NCBI GenBank assembly: GCA_010093705.1
Contig: MU006092.1
Coordinates: 192,623-256,622, forward strand
Direction: 5' to 3'
DNA from: Patellaria atrata CBS 101060
Lineage: Eukaryota > Ascomycota > Dothideomycetes > Patellariales > Patellariaceae
Length of the DNA: 64,000 nucleotides
Shown here: positions 48,684 to 59,317 of the stretch, piece by piece
How positions within the stretch are numbered: the first letter of the stretch is position 1
Layout of the letters: each line of letters starts with the position of its first letter
Notes under the pieces: model-generated
Databases searched by the model: none
What the model saw: the letters and a program-made list of their open reading frames with translations, nothing else
Told to the model about the DNA's origin: nothing
Position numbers and translations under genes: made by a program

Positions 48684-49551
48684 TATCAGTTCGGTTAATG
48701 TGGATGAGGGCTGGAGAGTCGGTTCGTGTCATAATTTCATTTTGCGGTTGAGGTGGGCTGTGTATGCTGCCTGTGTGCTTTGTCCCTGGGCGCTAGAGTG
48801 CTGCGCTGGCGTTTTGGGGGTGGCTTTGGGTGTTGAGGGTAGATAGTATGGGTAGTTTGAGAATCTTGTAATTCATCCTCTAACCCCCCTCCTATTTTTT
48901 TTTATTTTTTTTTGGAGGCGCAGAATGGTGGATTGTGCGCAGGTGATGGTTAATGTCTATCTTTCTCTCGATATACTCCCATCTCATCCCTCAAACAATC
49001 CGCACCTACCATCAGAATGTCGTACGCTCGCTGTACTCGCCAACGTACATCGCTCGCATATTCATAAGCCGCTAAATCCTCATATTTCACGGCAGCCGTA
49101 CGTACGTCTGGTTTGTAGTATAGTAGATTCCTTCCATCCACGAAGTAGCCGAAGAGGCGAAAAGTACCGTGATAGCTCTAAGTTTGAGTTTGAGACTTAG
49201 TGTTAAGGAGTCTTGAGGCACAGGTACAGTGCAGTACAATACAGCACAGTACATACAGCATAGCTCAAACCCTAGTCAGTACAGCTACGATGCACATCTA
49301 CAGTACTGAGACGCTGTAATTCACGCAAGTACCTATATATCCGATCAACCCACCATATTCGACGAACCCAACTAGGAGACCAGAAACCCCAACATCAGCC
49401 CCCGAACACGAGGGCACCCGTCTATACGCAACTTCACCCGATCCTGTCCCCGAACGCCAGAATATGCAACCCATGTACGTGGAACATAAGTCGTCCTGAT
49501 CCAAAGCTCATATAGTGATGTACGTCCAGAAAGTATTCGCCCATACTCTCG
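48684..49551. other. Convergent intergenic region, HLJ1 and UFD2
   Basis: T-rich tracts at about 48895-48915 fit the HLJ1 3' end. At 49224-49285 a cluster of TACAG/GTAC words occurs, similar in reverse complement to one beyond the UFD2 start at about 53330-53365. No gene is supported. Confidence 0.55.
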
Positions 49552-52500
49552 CTATGACGTATCCATAGGTTCGCCCTGCGCCTCCACCTGCGCAGCAGCA
49601 GCTCTCTTCATCCTCGCCCCCCTCTTTTCCGCCCTGAACTTTTCAATCCTCTCCTTCAACTCCGTCGCCGAGATGACCTGGTCAATCGTCATGGGGACCC
49701 TGTTGAACGGATCTGTCGGATCGGACAACAAATGGCTTCTGATCGTACTGCGATCCACAACCTGCTTACTCGTCGGCAAGATGACCGGATCCACCATGAA
49801 GGTCGCCATGAGGGGATCGAGAAACTCGTCAGGGGCATCCTCGACGTCTTCTTCCTCTTGGTCTTCCGCTTCTTTGGCGGCTTGGATCACGGCTGCGAGA
49901 CGTTGCCATTGGTCGATTTCTTCGGGGGACTTGAGGGCGTGCTTCTTGAGGATGCTGGTTGCTTTTTCGAAGTTGGACGCTTTGTAGGAGCGCCCGTCAC
50001 GAGCGACGGCAAGATGGAAATTTGGCTTCTCTCGTAGATTGATGTACACATCGATGATCTCCGTGAGCATCAGTTTTGGATTCCAACCGAACTCCTGCGG
50101 GTTCTCGACCTTGAGACTCGCTTGCTTGGGCCCGACAAGAGCCTCGAGGTTGTAGTCCAACATGTCTGCGAGCCGCTGGACAATCTCAGGCATGGTGAAA
50201 GAGTCCGCAAGTGCTTCAGTGAATAGCTTGAGGGTCGCCACGGTCTCATTAGTGAGTTGCATGTAACCCTTTGCTTTGCTCTTCGCCGCAGCGAGAGCTT
50301 CTTCTTTTTCTTGACGCACAGTAGTATCCATATCATTATTTTGGTTCGCGAGTTCCTTTGACAAATCGTGAATCGAGGCGAATGCAGTGAAGGACTCGTC
50401 GAGAACGAATGTGACATCGTTCAGGAGCAAATTAACGAAGCGGATGAAGAACTCTTGATTTTCTTTAGCCTCCATCGCTAGGTTCTCTCTATACACTGTG
50501 TTCGGCCAGATGCATTTGATCACTTGAAAGATCTCGTATCTAATGTTGAATTTGTCAAAGAACTGAGTATGAGTTCCGGTGTTTTCGGCTTCAATGTAGA
50601 AATTCATCAAAGCATGTAGTAAATGCTTGTTGGCAAAAGGATTACCAAACAACACATCTCCAAGAACTCCTTTGGACCTACCGTAAATCGGCCAAACTCC
50701 ATGGAAGAGAATAGTTACCAATCCGGACTTAAGGTAGGGATTCTTGATGTAGGTCGAGCTTCTCAGAAAAACGATGCAGATCATGACAAGCTCCTCACAC
50801 TGTGTTGATGTAAGAATACTCGGCATGTTTCGTGTGATGAATTTGAAGTTATCCACGATGTCCTCGAGGAAGTATTCCGGAAGGCACTTGAACACTTCCG
50901 GTTGCTCTGCCGGTAGTGGTAATTGGATCTTGGGATTCGGCCAGGTTGCGCCCCGTGAAACGAGCCGGAGTAGCCAGACTATAACATATCTCATGAACTG
51001 CATAGAGCGGGCTTGAGTAAGTTCGTCCAAGAGCACGCCCTGAATAGCTAGAACTGAGCATTGAGCTCTTTCCGCATGGTCTTTATATTTCTTCACCGCG
51101 TTCTCAAATATGGAGAGCGATCTCGGGTTATGAGCGTAATTATGCCTCTCCGTCTCCATCTTTTCAATCTGCTTCTCGAGGTTCTTGACTTCCCGTTGAA
51201 GCTGCGTAAGCCTTGTGTTGGCCGCTTCAGTACCATAGTGATGAGCAGCTACTGTAAGGAAGAAGACCTCTGAAATGAAGTTCGAGCTTCCCCCAACCTT
51301 TTGAGCATAGAACCGATCGGATGTATTCTGATCCGCGTTGATTTTGGTCTCGTCTTGAATAGTGATACGAGGGTTGCGTCTCAGGTAATCAGCGTCGATC
51401 CGATCGATTTTCGAGAAAGTAGCGTCCATGAATGGTTCGCAAAGTCGATCTAGAGCGACTGTAATATTCACCATGAAACCGTCTGTAGAGACGGCTCGTC
51501 GATCGACTTGCATGGCTCGGCGTTTGTGGTTCTCGTTCACGGCTAATGCGAACCAGTCCAAGATTTTATCCCGGCTTCCTTTTGATCTGACGAAGCTGTT
51601 TGCAATATCGAACAGCTCATCTTGGTGGGTTTGAAGCGTCATACGAAGCGCCTTCTGGGCATTCGCAATGTACGCCTTATCCCGGGTTTTGGGACTTGAG
51701 AAATAAGTCATCGCAACCTCACCTTGCATAGGCGATAATCGGAAAAATGGTCCTAGGAAAGTATCAAGCTCAACTCGATGAGCTACTACATCAGATGGAA
51801 GGAACCTGGGTGACTGCGCCAGAGCATTGACTAAGACAGGATAGCGGATAAAGTTACGTAAGGCCTTTTGAATGTTAGCAATTTAAAGGGGTTACGTTGC
51901 GGAAGTGCCTACAAGCATGTGTTCTTTGTAATCGTCATTCATAGATTTCTTCCCCAACTGTTTACTCAGATCTTCCATAGCACTGACTAGAGCGTCTTTA
52001 ATCGATTCATCCTCATCAAATCTTGATACAGCCTCTGAAAGGAAATCGTGGCAAATCCCCGAGTCACTCTCAGGATCGCAAAGAAGGTGTTTAGTCATGG
52101 GATTCTCTGCCGGAGTTTCATTACCGAACATGTCTGGCATCGTAACTGCGAAGATGCAATAGCTCATCGTCACCCTACGCACTTCTCTCAGGATGTTGTA
52201 CTTGGGATCGCTTGTGTCGCCACTCCGCAAACTCCTAAACAGCTTAGAGACACGTTTCCAACACGCTAAAAGGTAATCCAAAGTTTCAACCCCTTGTATA
52301 TTTGAGCCAACCTCGATAATGACTTGGTCTAGTATCTGAGTGCTTAGACGTATGGGCGCTTCCTCGGATTCAAGGTCCGATTTGACGCTGCTAGCAAAGT
52401 AGAGAGAGTTTCCATGAGCATCATGGTGGTATTCCGGTCTGAGGGAGACGCGAAAGATACTACTTAGGGTCTTGTCCTCCCATGCTTCTATCGTCTCCTT

Positions 52501-52886
52501 CGAGGCAGTCTTCCGGGGCCGTGGGCGTTCCTCATCGTCACTATCTCGTTTCTGCGGCACAGAAGCGAGGGGTTTGATGGTTATACGCGGTGCGGACTGA
52601 ATTTGTTGCTCCGTATGTTCGAGTGGCGACCGTGTAGTCACAGGTGAGCCTGTCGCCGATTTGGGGACGGACGAGGAGTTATCGACAGCTGGGGATGCAG
52701 GAAGTGGGGTTACGGATGGTGATGCTTGAGCTGAACTAGCTTCACTACCTGTAGGAGTAGATGAAGAACCTCCAAGTTTGGCTAAACGTTTGTTGCGAAT
52801 CTGGAGATTTATTTAGTACGAATGTAGTCGGTGTGGAGCTGATATTCCAAGCATACCTTTTCCGCATCTGAAATCGTGTCGGCCAT
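49552..52886 (-). CDS. UFD2: Ubiquitin chain-elongation factor E4
   Basis: Exons 52886-52857, 52800-51913 and 51864-49552 encode 1076 residues (introns 56 and 48 nt; the second has a TGCTAAC branch site). Exon 1 is only ten codons (MADTISDAEK). The central Ufd2 core (about 240-950) includes FIRYPVLVNALAQSPRF, FLGPFFRLSPM and NVTFVLDESFTAF-like helical repeats. The C-terminal U-box (about 989-1055) reads DPLMATFMVDPVILPTSK, then VDRSTIRSHLL and DPFNRVPM. Ufd2 extends ubiquitin chains on substrates and works with Cdc48 to deliver them to the proteasome. The Ser/Pro-rich region at 20-90 is variable in the family. No break or missing residue was seen. Confidence 0.95.
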
Positions 52887-54101
52887 CTTGAAGTGGTATG
52901 AGGTACAGGATGGTAAGTAAAAGACGAGTTAGAGATTAAACCCGAATTAAAAATTAAGAAAAAGTAAGGGTGGGAGATTGTAAGGTAGAACTTGTATTGC
53001 TACCTAGGTACAAGTAGCTCGAGTTTGTGGTTGATAATGACGGTGGAGGTGGGTTCGCGGAGTCAGGCACCAGCTGGGGTGAATTTGGCGGGGCCCACCG
53101 GGGACCTGAGCGGGAAGCAAAAAGCCGATCTTGAACCGGATTGCTGGAAGTTTTTCCACTTCAAAATGTGTTGGAGTATTTACGGTAAACTCATTCAAAA
53201 CTTAAGTAATTCACACGAGATAGAGTACAGTAACATGAAGTTTCGTTGACCGGACCGATGGTAAATTATCCGTTAGCTTGCTTTCATTGTCTTGAAGTCG
53301 AACATTTAACCTGGTTCTCATTGCGCTGTGCTCCGTACTGTGTACTTGTACTGTGCTGTACTTTAACCTGGGCAACATCTATGTTGTGTCAAATAAGGCA
53401 CCGTTACGATCATTTATCTCCCACTTCTGTCTCTAATACTGTCCCGTAGTCCAAGAGCTGCTTATATCTAGAAGCTTTCGCGTCTACCCGGATTATGCTT
53501 CTCCAACTCTACTCTCTTTACTACCGTACCATCATTAGACTGAGGAAATCAGAAGGGCATAAGCACAGGATACAAGGCGATGATATTATCTAAAGATGGG
53601 TCGACGGGTTATGTTGAAAATGACCATGATGATCTCTGAATGGTCTTCTGCTAAATACTGATCAAGAGGGTATCTCCAGGACCATGGACCATAAATAAGT
53701 TGTGTCTTTTGTCGGGTAGGATAGCGATTTTGGAAATGACAGAGGTCCGACATCCCTACAGCGCCTGAGATCTTGCTCCTTACCTCTCCTCATATCGCAA
53801 AACACTTCGCTATCCCTCGCATCTTGATAGCTTCCGGTCAAGGGAATATGAATTTTTGCGGTTCCGGAAAATATATCCTTGTTGCTTTTGGGTATCTGTA
53901 TAGTAGTCGATATGGTGCGCAGTATACATAGCAATCCTCTAGAATCAGAGTTGGTTCTCATTCGATAATAATTCGCTGGAAGCTGTGTATTAACCCCAGG
54001 AGTTAACTCCCTTCGAATATCAAATCAGTAAATACCAAGACAGAACAACCCACCCATCATGTGATTATATCAAGAGAAGTGACGAAATTTAGGTTTCCCT
54101 T
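52887..54101. promoter_or_regulatory. UFD2 promoter and bZIP 3' flank
   Basis: Promoter of UFD2 on the left and the 3' side of the bZIP gene on the right. A cluster of GTAC/CTGTAC words lies at about 53325-53365. Frames at 52992-53449 and 53662-53961 have no recognisable content. Confidence 0.5.
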
Positions 54102-55314
54102 TTACTCCTTCGTGCTGCGTGTGCCAACACCGTCAGTGTGTTCACCATTACTCCGTGCCTCGGCAGCCTCCTTTTCCTTGGTAAATTGCTTATATAACTC
54201 TTGAATATCCGCTTTACCATCATTCTTCTCCGTGATGAGGTTCTTCAACCAGCGATTTTCCATTTCCAACTGACCTACTCTCGTTTCGAGGGTATGAACC
54301 TTTTCAGTCATCTCCTTCGCCGACTTTTCCAAAGCTTGCTCACGTTGCTTCTTCTTAACGCGGAAGCGTGCCGACGCCGCAGTGTTACGACGTCTCTTGT
54401 CTTCATCCGCAGCGAGCCTAGAAGCCTCCTCCATGGCCACATTTGAAGTTGGGGACAGTGCATCGAGTTTCCGCTTGTCGCCGGCGACGGAAGGCCGGGC
54501 GGAGATAGGAGAAGCGCTCACAGGGGAAGTGATGTTTTGGAACGCGTACTGGTTATGCTGACTCGATTGGAGGTTGGCACTTGTGCTATCGTGGCTAAGG
54601 TGGGGGTATGAGGAGAAATCAGGTACAGCAAAGTCGTCTGTCATGGATAACCATTAGCACATCGTTGTACGCGAGAAAATAAAAAGAGGACGCATGTGAT
54701 GGAGAAATAGTGTGGGGAGAATGAAGCTTGGGCAATCGCGACATCACGGGTAATGACGTGCTCGTGATATTCAGTCCCTCATTTGAGGGACAGCATGGGG
54801 ACACACATGCATCCAACCCCAGAACATGCAGCTCGAGATCCAACTGAGGGCGCCAACCATACGGTCGAGCTACTTCAAGCCGGTTGCCAGATCTTGCAAC
54901 TATCAAGGATGGACCAATCGCGGTAAACGCGCCCTCCTTGTTGAACCCGAACGGCTGGCCCTTGCCGTTTTGATACAAGGCCGCAATGAAAATGAGTGAA
55001 GAAGAAGGAGGTCCCGTTGGGGTAATTGAAAGGGAATTGGAAAGAAAAAACTTACTGTTTAGGACTGCGGAGTTGTGATTGCTGTGGAATGGAGCAGGTG
55101 GCAGACCATCTGGACCTTCACCACTGAATTCTCCAAGTTTGCTGAAATCCGTATCAATATTTTCAAAGTCGAAGAATTCCGTGTTGGTGAACATGGCCAG
55201 GTCGTTGTCGAGGAAATTCTGTTCCTGAGGGATCTCGTTCGTCGTTGGAATGGTGTTGAGGCCAGCTACGTATTGGGAGACGTTTGGTCCCCGACGTCCG
55301 TTGTAGACTGACAT
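54102..55314 (-). CDS. metR: MetR/CYS-3-type bZIP activator of sulfur assimilation
   Basis: Exons 55314-55056 and 54637-54102 give 264 residues. The intron is 418 nt, far longer than the others here (GTAAGT...GACAG). The N-terminus reads MSVYNGRRGPNVSQYVAGL, followed by an acidic, Phe-rich stretch (FFDFENIDTDFSKL) suited to activation. The basic region RRRNTAASARFRVKKKQREQ lies at about 169-188 and a short leucine zipper at about 190-225 (LETRVGQLEMENRWLKNLI). This basic region is the signature of Neurospora CYS-3 and Aspergillus MetR, which switch on sulfur uptake and metabolism genes under sulfur limitation. An ATG overlapping the 3' splice site would start a bZIP-only product. The gene diverges from CHL4. 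Confidence 0.92.
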
Positions 55315-56781
55315 GGTGACGACGTTCTTGAGAATAGCAAGCTCAAGGAAGAGTTACGGTCTTTTTGAAGTTGGGGCTGCAATCCAATTAAGGATGCGAT
55401 GCGTGTTGCTGACTGCCTTAGTTTTGTCGTTTAGGTTGAGATGAGTGATAACTGCAGATTGAAGACGGCTACGACCGGAATAGAACGAAGCAGAAGATAG
55501 ATCTTCTGGCTTTGTATAGATCGTGACGACCCTTTACTGCGCCGTTGCGCCGTCAAAGAGTGGTTGTACAAAGGGGTTTTGACAGTTGAGAGGACAATGG
55601 ATGATGTGTATGAAGTTCGTTACAGTGGGGGATAGAAATGCCGTCGTGTGTGGACTGTACTGTAAAAGTACGTATTTCCCGAGGGGCCCGGCGCCAAAGA
55701 GGCTACCCCTCCGAATCAAATTCGAGATCGGTCCCTATTTAGGCGATGGTCAAAGGCGATCAAACGTCAGAAAATATTCCCCAATCTCACGCCGTCAACA
55801 ATAATGGGAACAAAGGATATGTTCAGGACGGACGGAGTAGATGAAGTCTTCAGAAAGCGCGGTGAAGTGCAAGCGGGGAAGAGAAGTTGGTGTATACTGG
55901 CTATAATGAAGTTCTGGAGGTCTGGGGCAGGCTGCAGATGTGGCTGGCCAATTTCTAATCAATCAGAGAACCTTTACGAGCCATGACCTGTCATTGACCC
56001 CAATAACTCGCGTTTCTGTTGAACTACCTTGTGCTGTACACTACATTCTCTGCGCCCTACGGTAAGAATGACATCCTGAAAACAAGTACGGTAGATACCA
56101 CCTTTGTACTGTACAGAGTAAACGCTTACTTCACGACGGCTACAGTAGTATCCGACAGCTTCGTAACTGCTTGAGACTGAGTAAATAAAAACTCATGAAA
56201 ACTCCGAAAGGTGTTCGCTCCACTCAGGCGGTCGAATCTCGGAGTAGCAAACTGTGTCTTAACTGCCCTTGTCATATGCCAAGCTTTTGGATATGGGTAT
56301 GTGCATCCAAAAAGGCATTCACCAACCTGGAGCGCGTCTCCCCTCTTTCAGAGCGGAAACTGAACTTTCACCACCTGATCCAAAAATCTCATATCGCACA
56401 TGAATCGGCGACATTTTTCGACGAGATCTCAGGTAATGAAATGAGTTCGTGATATTTATATTCTTAACCGTTTAGCAAATGACAAAAAGAATCTCGAGCT
56501 TTTGGAAAATATATTAAGGAACGTTTTCATGTGCAAGACTTCGGATTTAAGATCGGCTCTTCGATCGGATGTGCGGTCCGCAAGAGGCAAGTGTAAGCTG
56601 ATCCGTGAAGCATAGTCTGTTAGTCAGCACCGTTTGCTTTGTTTGTTTTGAAATGCAACATCACTTCACAACAACGCCGATGGGAGGGAGACGCGTGCTG
56701 AATGACGCAAAAAGTCGCGTCTAACACAGAGGAAACAAGTCCAAAACTCATGTGCAGTATAATTCGAACCATAAAAGAAGT
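55315..56781. promoter_or_regulatory. Divergent promoter region, metR-like gene and CHL4
   Basis: These 1.5 kb hold the promoters of both genes. By eye I found no good ATGRYRYCAT palindrome (CYS-3/MetR consensus) that would show autoregulation. A CTGTAC-rich segment lies at about 56030-56125. No further gene is supported. Confidence 0.5.
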
Positions 56782-58227
56782 ATGGCACCACGAACGCACC
56801 GTATTTCCGTGCCAACGACCGCGCATCTCCCTGATACTCACCGTCTCTCTCCGACCAGTTCAGAGGTGGTAAAAGCACTATCAAGGCTCACACGTCCCTC
56901 TCTAACCTCCATAACCCTCGAATGGCTTCAAGAAAGGAATATAGATCGGTGTAAACCATACCTTAGCTCGGATCCCGAATACAACGTGGAAGAAGAGGAT
57001 GATGCGCCGTACTCCGCAGCACAAAGCATCGAAGAGCTCAGGGAATCATGGACGGAACTAAAGACGCAAAAAGGCGGTAAGAGAGAAGTGGTTGACAGGA
57101 TACTACAAGGCGACTGGCGACGAGGTATCACACTATACCAGCTCGCAATGGTCGATTCACAGCATCTCCTCCACCACCCCAACTCGTTACGCTGGGCCGC
57201 CTTGCGCCTAGCCAAAATTACCAGCACATCCAAAGAAATCCTTCACGATACCGACTCCAACCCTCTTCCCCGCTTCAACGGGAAAGTCTTCCTCCGTAAC
57301 ATGGCCCGCGAAATCGCCCCGGTCACAAAAGCACACTTCTACATAACACGCTTGAAATCTCTCCCGCTGACGCTTCTTCGGATCCACCTGCACGACTCTC
57401 CCTACAATACTCAATCCTCGCTGCGGACCAAAACTACCCCCTCATCAAGCTCAACAGCAATCTTCATCGCCTTCCCCGACGGCTCTCCCCACGTCTACGT
57501 CTCCCTCGCGGCCTCCGCAGCCGGCGGGGATGGTCGAAGTCTGCGCAAAGTCGTCATCGAAGCGATTCCAAAGGCGCTCTCTCAGCCGCAGGCGCGGTAT
57601 ACATTATACCCGACCTCACTGAGCGCACGTTCGCTACAAGCCCTTCTCGCGCTCCGCGGGCCGGGGAGGAGCAGTGCGGCACAAGGAGGCTGGAGCATCT
57701 TTGCAGACAACAGTTTCGAGGGTGATGCGCTGGATTATCGGATACCTGCGCTGAAACCCCCACAGGAAAGTTTAACCAAAGATGTAGATCCAGAGGAGGA
57801 CAAAGAGAACACAAACTCAGCAGATCCGAAAGCGAATCAGAAGCGGGCACGTGGTCTGAACGGTAGCGAGGACCCTAGCGTTCAAAAACGGAGGAAATTG
57901 GTTGCGGCTGCGCGTTTCGGGACATCTGCACTCGCTGACGACGGTAAAGGCCTTGATCGGCTTGACGTTAGGATAGAAGATCCCTTCGATCCTGATATCG
58001 GTATTCCGCTTCCCGGAGACGTCGAAGGCGACGAGTGGAAACCCGACGTCCGTCTCTCGTTCCACGGCGCGCACGTCTTTGCTGGTATCAGGAAGCTAGT
58101 GGAGGCAGGGGTCGTGGACGGCGAAAAGATGCCCGGATGGATGACGGGCGAGGCAGGCGTGAGCGTTGGCGTTGTTAGAGACGGCCGGATCAAGGCGAGA
58201 GAGGGTAGAGAGGGTAAAGTATCTTAA
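56782..58227 (+). CDS. CHL4: Inner kinetochore protein Chl4/CENP-N
   Basis: A single exon encodes 481 residues from the ATG at 56782; an in-frame ATG ten codons upstream (56752) is less likely because family members begin near MAPRTHRISVPTTAHLP. Chl4 (Mis15 in fission yeast, CENP-N in animals) binds Iml3 and centromeric nucleosomes as part of the CCAN and helps segregate chromosomes. Family-like blocks are LPDTHRLSPTSSEVVKALSRL, KGGKREVVDRILQGDWRRG, the helix ITLYQLAMVDSQHLLHHP, HFYITRLKSLPLTLLRIHLH and IFIAFPDGSPHVYVSL. A charged low-complexity insert (about 325-370) precedes the last beta-rich part, where VRLSFHGAHVFAGIRKLVEAG closes the domain. The reading frame is intact. Confidence 0.88.
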   Translation: MAPRTHRISVPTTAHLPDTHRLSPTSSEVVKALSRLTRPSLTSITLEWLQERNIDRCKPYLSSDPEYNVEEEDDAPYSAAQSIEELRESWTELKTQKGGKREVVDRILQGDWRRGITLYQLAMVDSQHLLHHPNSLRWAALRLAKITSTSKEILHDTDSNPLPRFNGKVFLRNMAREIAPVTKAHFYITRLKSLPLTLLRIHLHDSPYNTQSSLRTKTTPSSSSTAIFIAFPDGSPHVYVSLAASAAGGDGRSLRKVVIEAIPKALSQPQARYTLYPTSLSARSLQALLALRGPGRSSAAQGGWSIFADNSFEGDALDYRIPALKPPQESLTKDVDPEEDKENTNSADPKANQKRARGLNGSEDPSVQKRRKLVAAARFGTSALADDGKGLDRLDVRIEDPFDPDIGIPLPGDVEGDEWKPDVRLSFHGAHVFAGIRKLVEAGVVDGEKMPGWMTGEAGVSVGVVRDGRIKAREGREGKVS

Positions 58228-58653
58228 AGGGTTCGGGATGTAGGGAGGGGAACTGGATAGGGTTGGTTGGCTGTGTTTGGCGTTTGGACCCGGGGAATGA
58301 TAGGGTCGGTTATACCCTAGGCCGTGGATCGGATGGAGATGTGGTCGGGTGTATCGTAACTTAGTTAAGGGTTGGAAATAGCATCTTTGTATAAAGCGAT
58401 GGATGAAACACCGCACTTACGCTCACATTGACTTTGCCCATGTGCGTGATTTCCACGATAAGACGCTCTCATTTACTTTCCCCCACGTGCTCATTTTCCA
58501 CGATAAGATACGCCAGCCTCTATTTCAGTGAGGAGTTCAGACGGTAGGTTGTAATCTCACTCACCTCTCAACAGCACACTATATTATTACGTCCCCGATC
58601 ACTGAACTCAACCTGCGCCTTATATACAATCGATACCCGACAGATTTATCATT
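58228..58653. other. Intergenic, CHL4 3' flank
   Basis: No gene seen. A short duplicated phrase, CACGTG/CCACGATAAGA (about 58440-58510), occurs twice about 50 bp apart. Confidence 0.45.
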
Positions 58654-58752
58654 GGCAGCTTGGCTGAGTGGTGAGGTAATAGCTTGGAATCTCCTTTGTC
58701 GCTGGTCAATATCCTATGTCCTGGGTTCGAGACTCGCCCAGCGAAGCTGCCA
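58654..58752 (+). tRNA. tRNA-Ser-like Pol III unit, probably degenerate
   Basis: The 99-nt stretch begins GGCAGCT and ends AGCTGCC plus A, a perfect 7-bp acceptor-like stem. A perfect A-box (TGGCTGAGTGG) starts at 58661 and a B-box-like GGTTCGAGACT at about 58724, with a T10 Pol III terminator at about 58792-58801. The D-arm resembles class II (Ser-type) tRNAs. The anticodon stem cannot be paired in the standard way, and the T-arm loop is too long (CTGGG/CCCAG closing 11 nt). A different stem, TCGCTGG (58699) with CCAGCGA (58739), fits better. It is therefore a tRNA pseudogene, an intron-containing tRNA I cannot resolve, or a tRNA-derived small RNA. Confidence 0.4.
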
Positions 58753-59317
58753 GATGTTAATAACACTTATCAAACCACCTGTATTTTTGCAATTTTTTTT
58801 TTATTTTTGTTTAATTTCTTGAATCTTTTTTTCGTTATTTTTTATTGTCTATACTAACTCCGCTTACACAACAAGACCTGCAGGCCCAGTGAAGAGGATA
58901 GACAGGAGTGAGAGGAGATTGGTGGTTTGAAGGGGGAGAGGTTGAAGAACGAATCTTAAGCGGGTAAAATGATAGGGATGACAAAGTCGACGGAAATCAC
59001 ATAAGGACTATTAATAATGTGATATAGAAATGGAGTAAGTCCCCTGCTTCTTGCATGTGGCTTCACAACCCAACCAAACTTGACAGTGGAAAATGTGCTC
59101 TCAAACGTGTAGACGTGAGTGCAAAGAATTTTGGGCAAACCTTACTATTCAAGACACTAGGGTTTTCAGATATATTCCCTTGAACCCGTATGTTCTATAA
59201 TGAACACAAGGATATCCAATACACCGTCGGACACATGTTAAAGGGGATCATATATGGCACATAACATCGAACCCGTATATCCTGACCTCACACCCATCCA
59301 CCTCCTCGTGACATTCT
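58753..59317. other. Intergenic, RTT106 3' flank
   Basis: T-rich sequence at 58787-58845 includes the likely Pol III terminator. The rest is the 3' flank of RTT106, and no gene is supported. Confidence 0.5.

Noticed and set aside
54102-54644. Treating the bZIP frame from 54644 as a complete separate gene
   Set aside because: The upstream exon carries the typical MetR/CYS-3 N-terminus and joins in frame with good splice sites, so 54644 is at most an alternative start.
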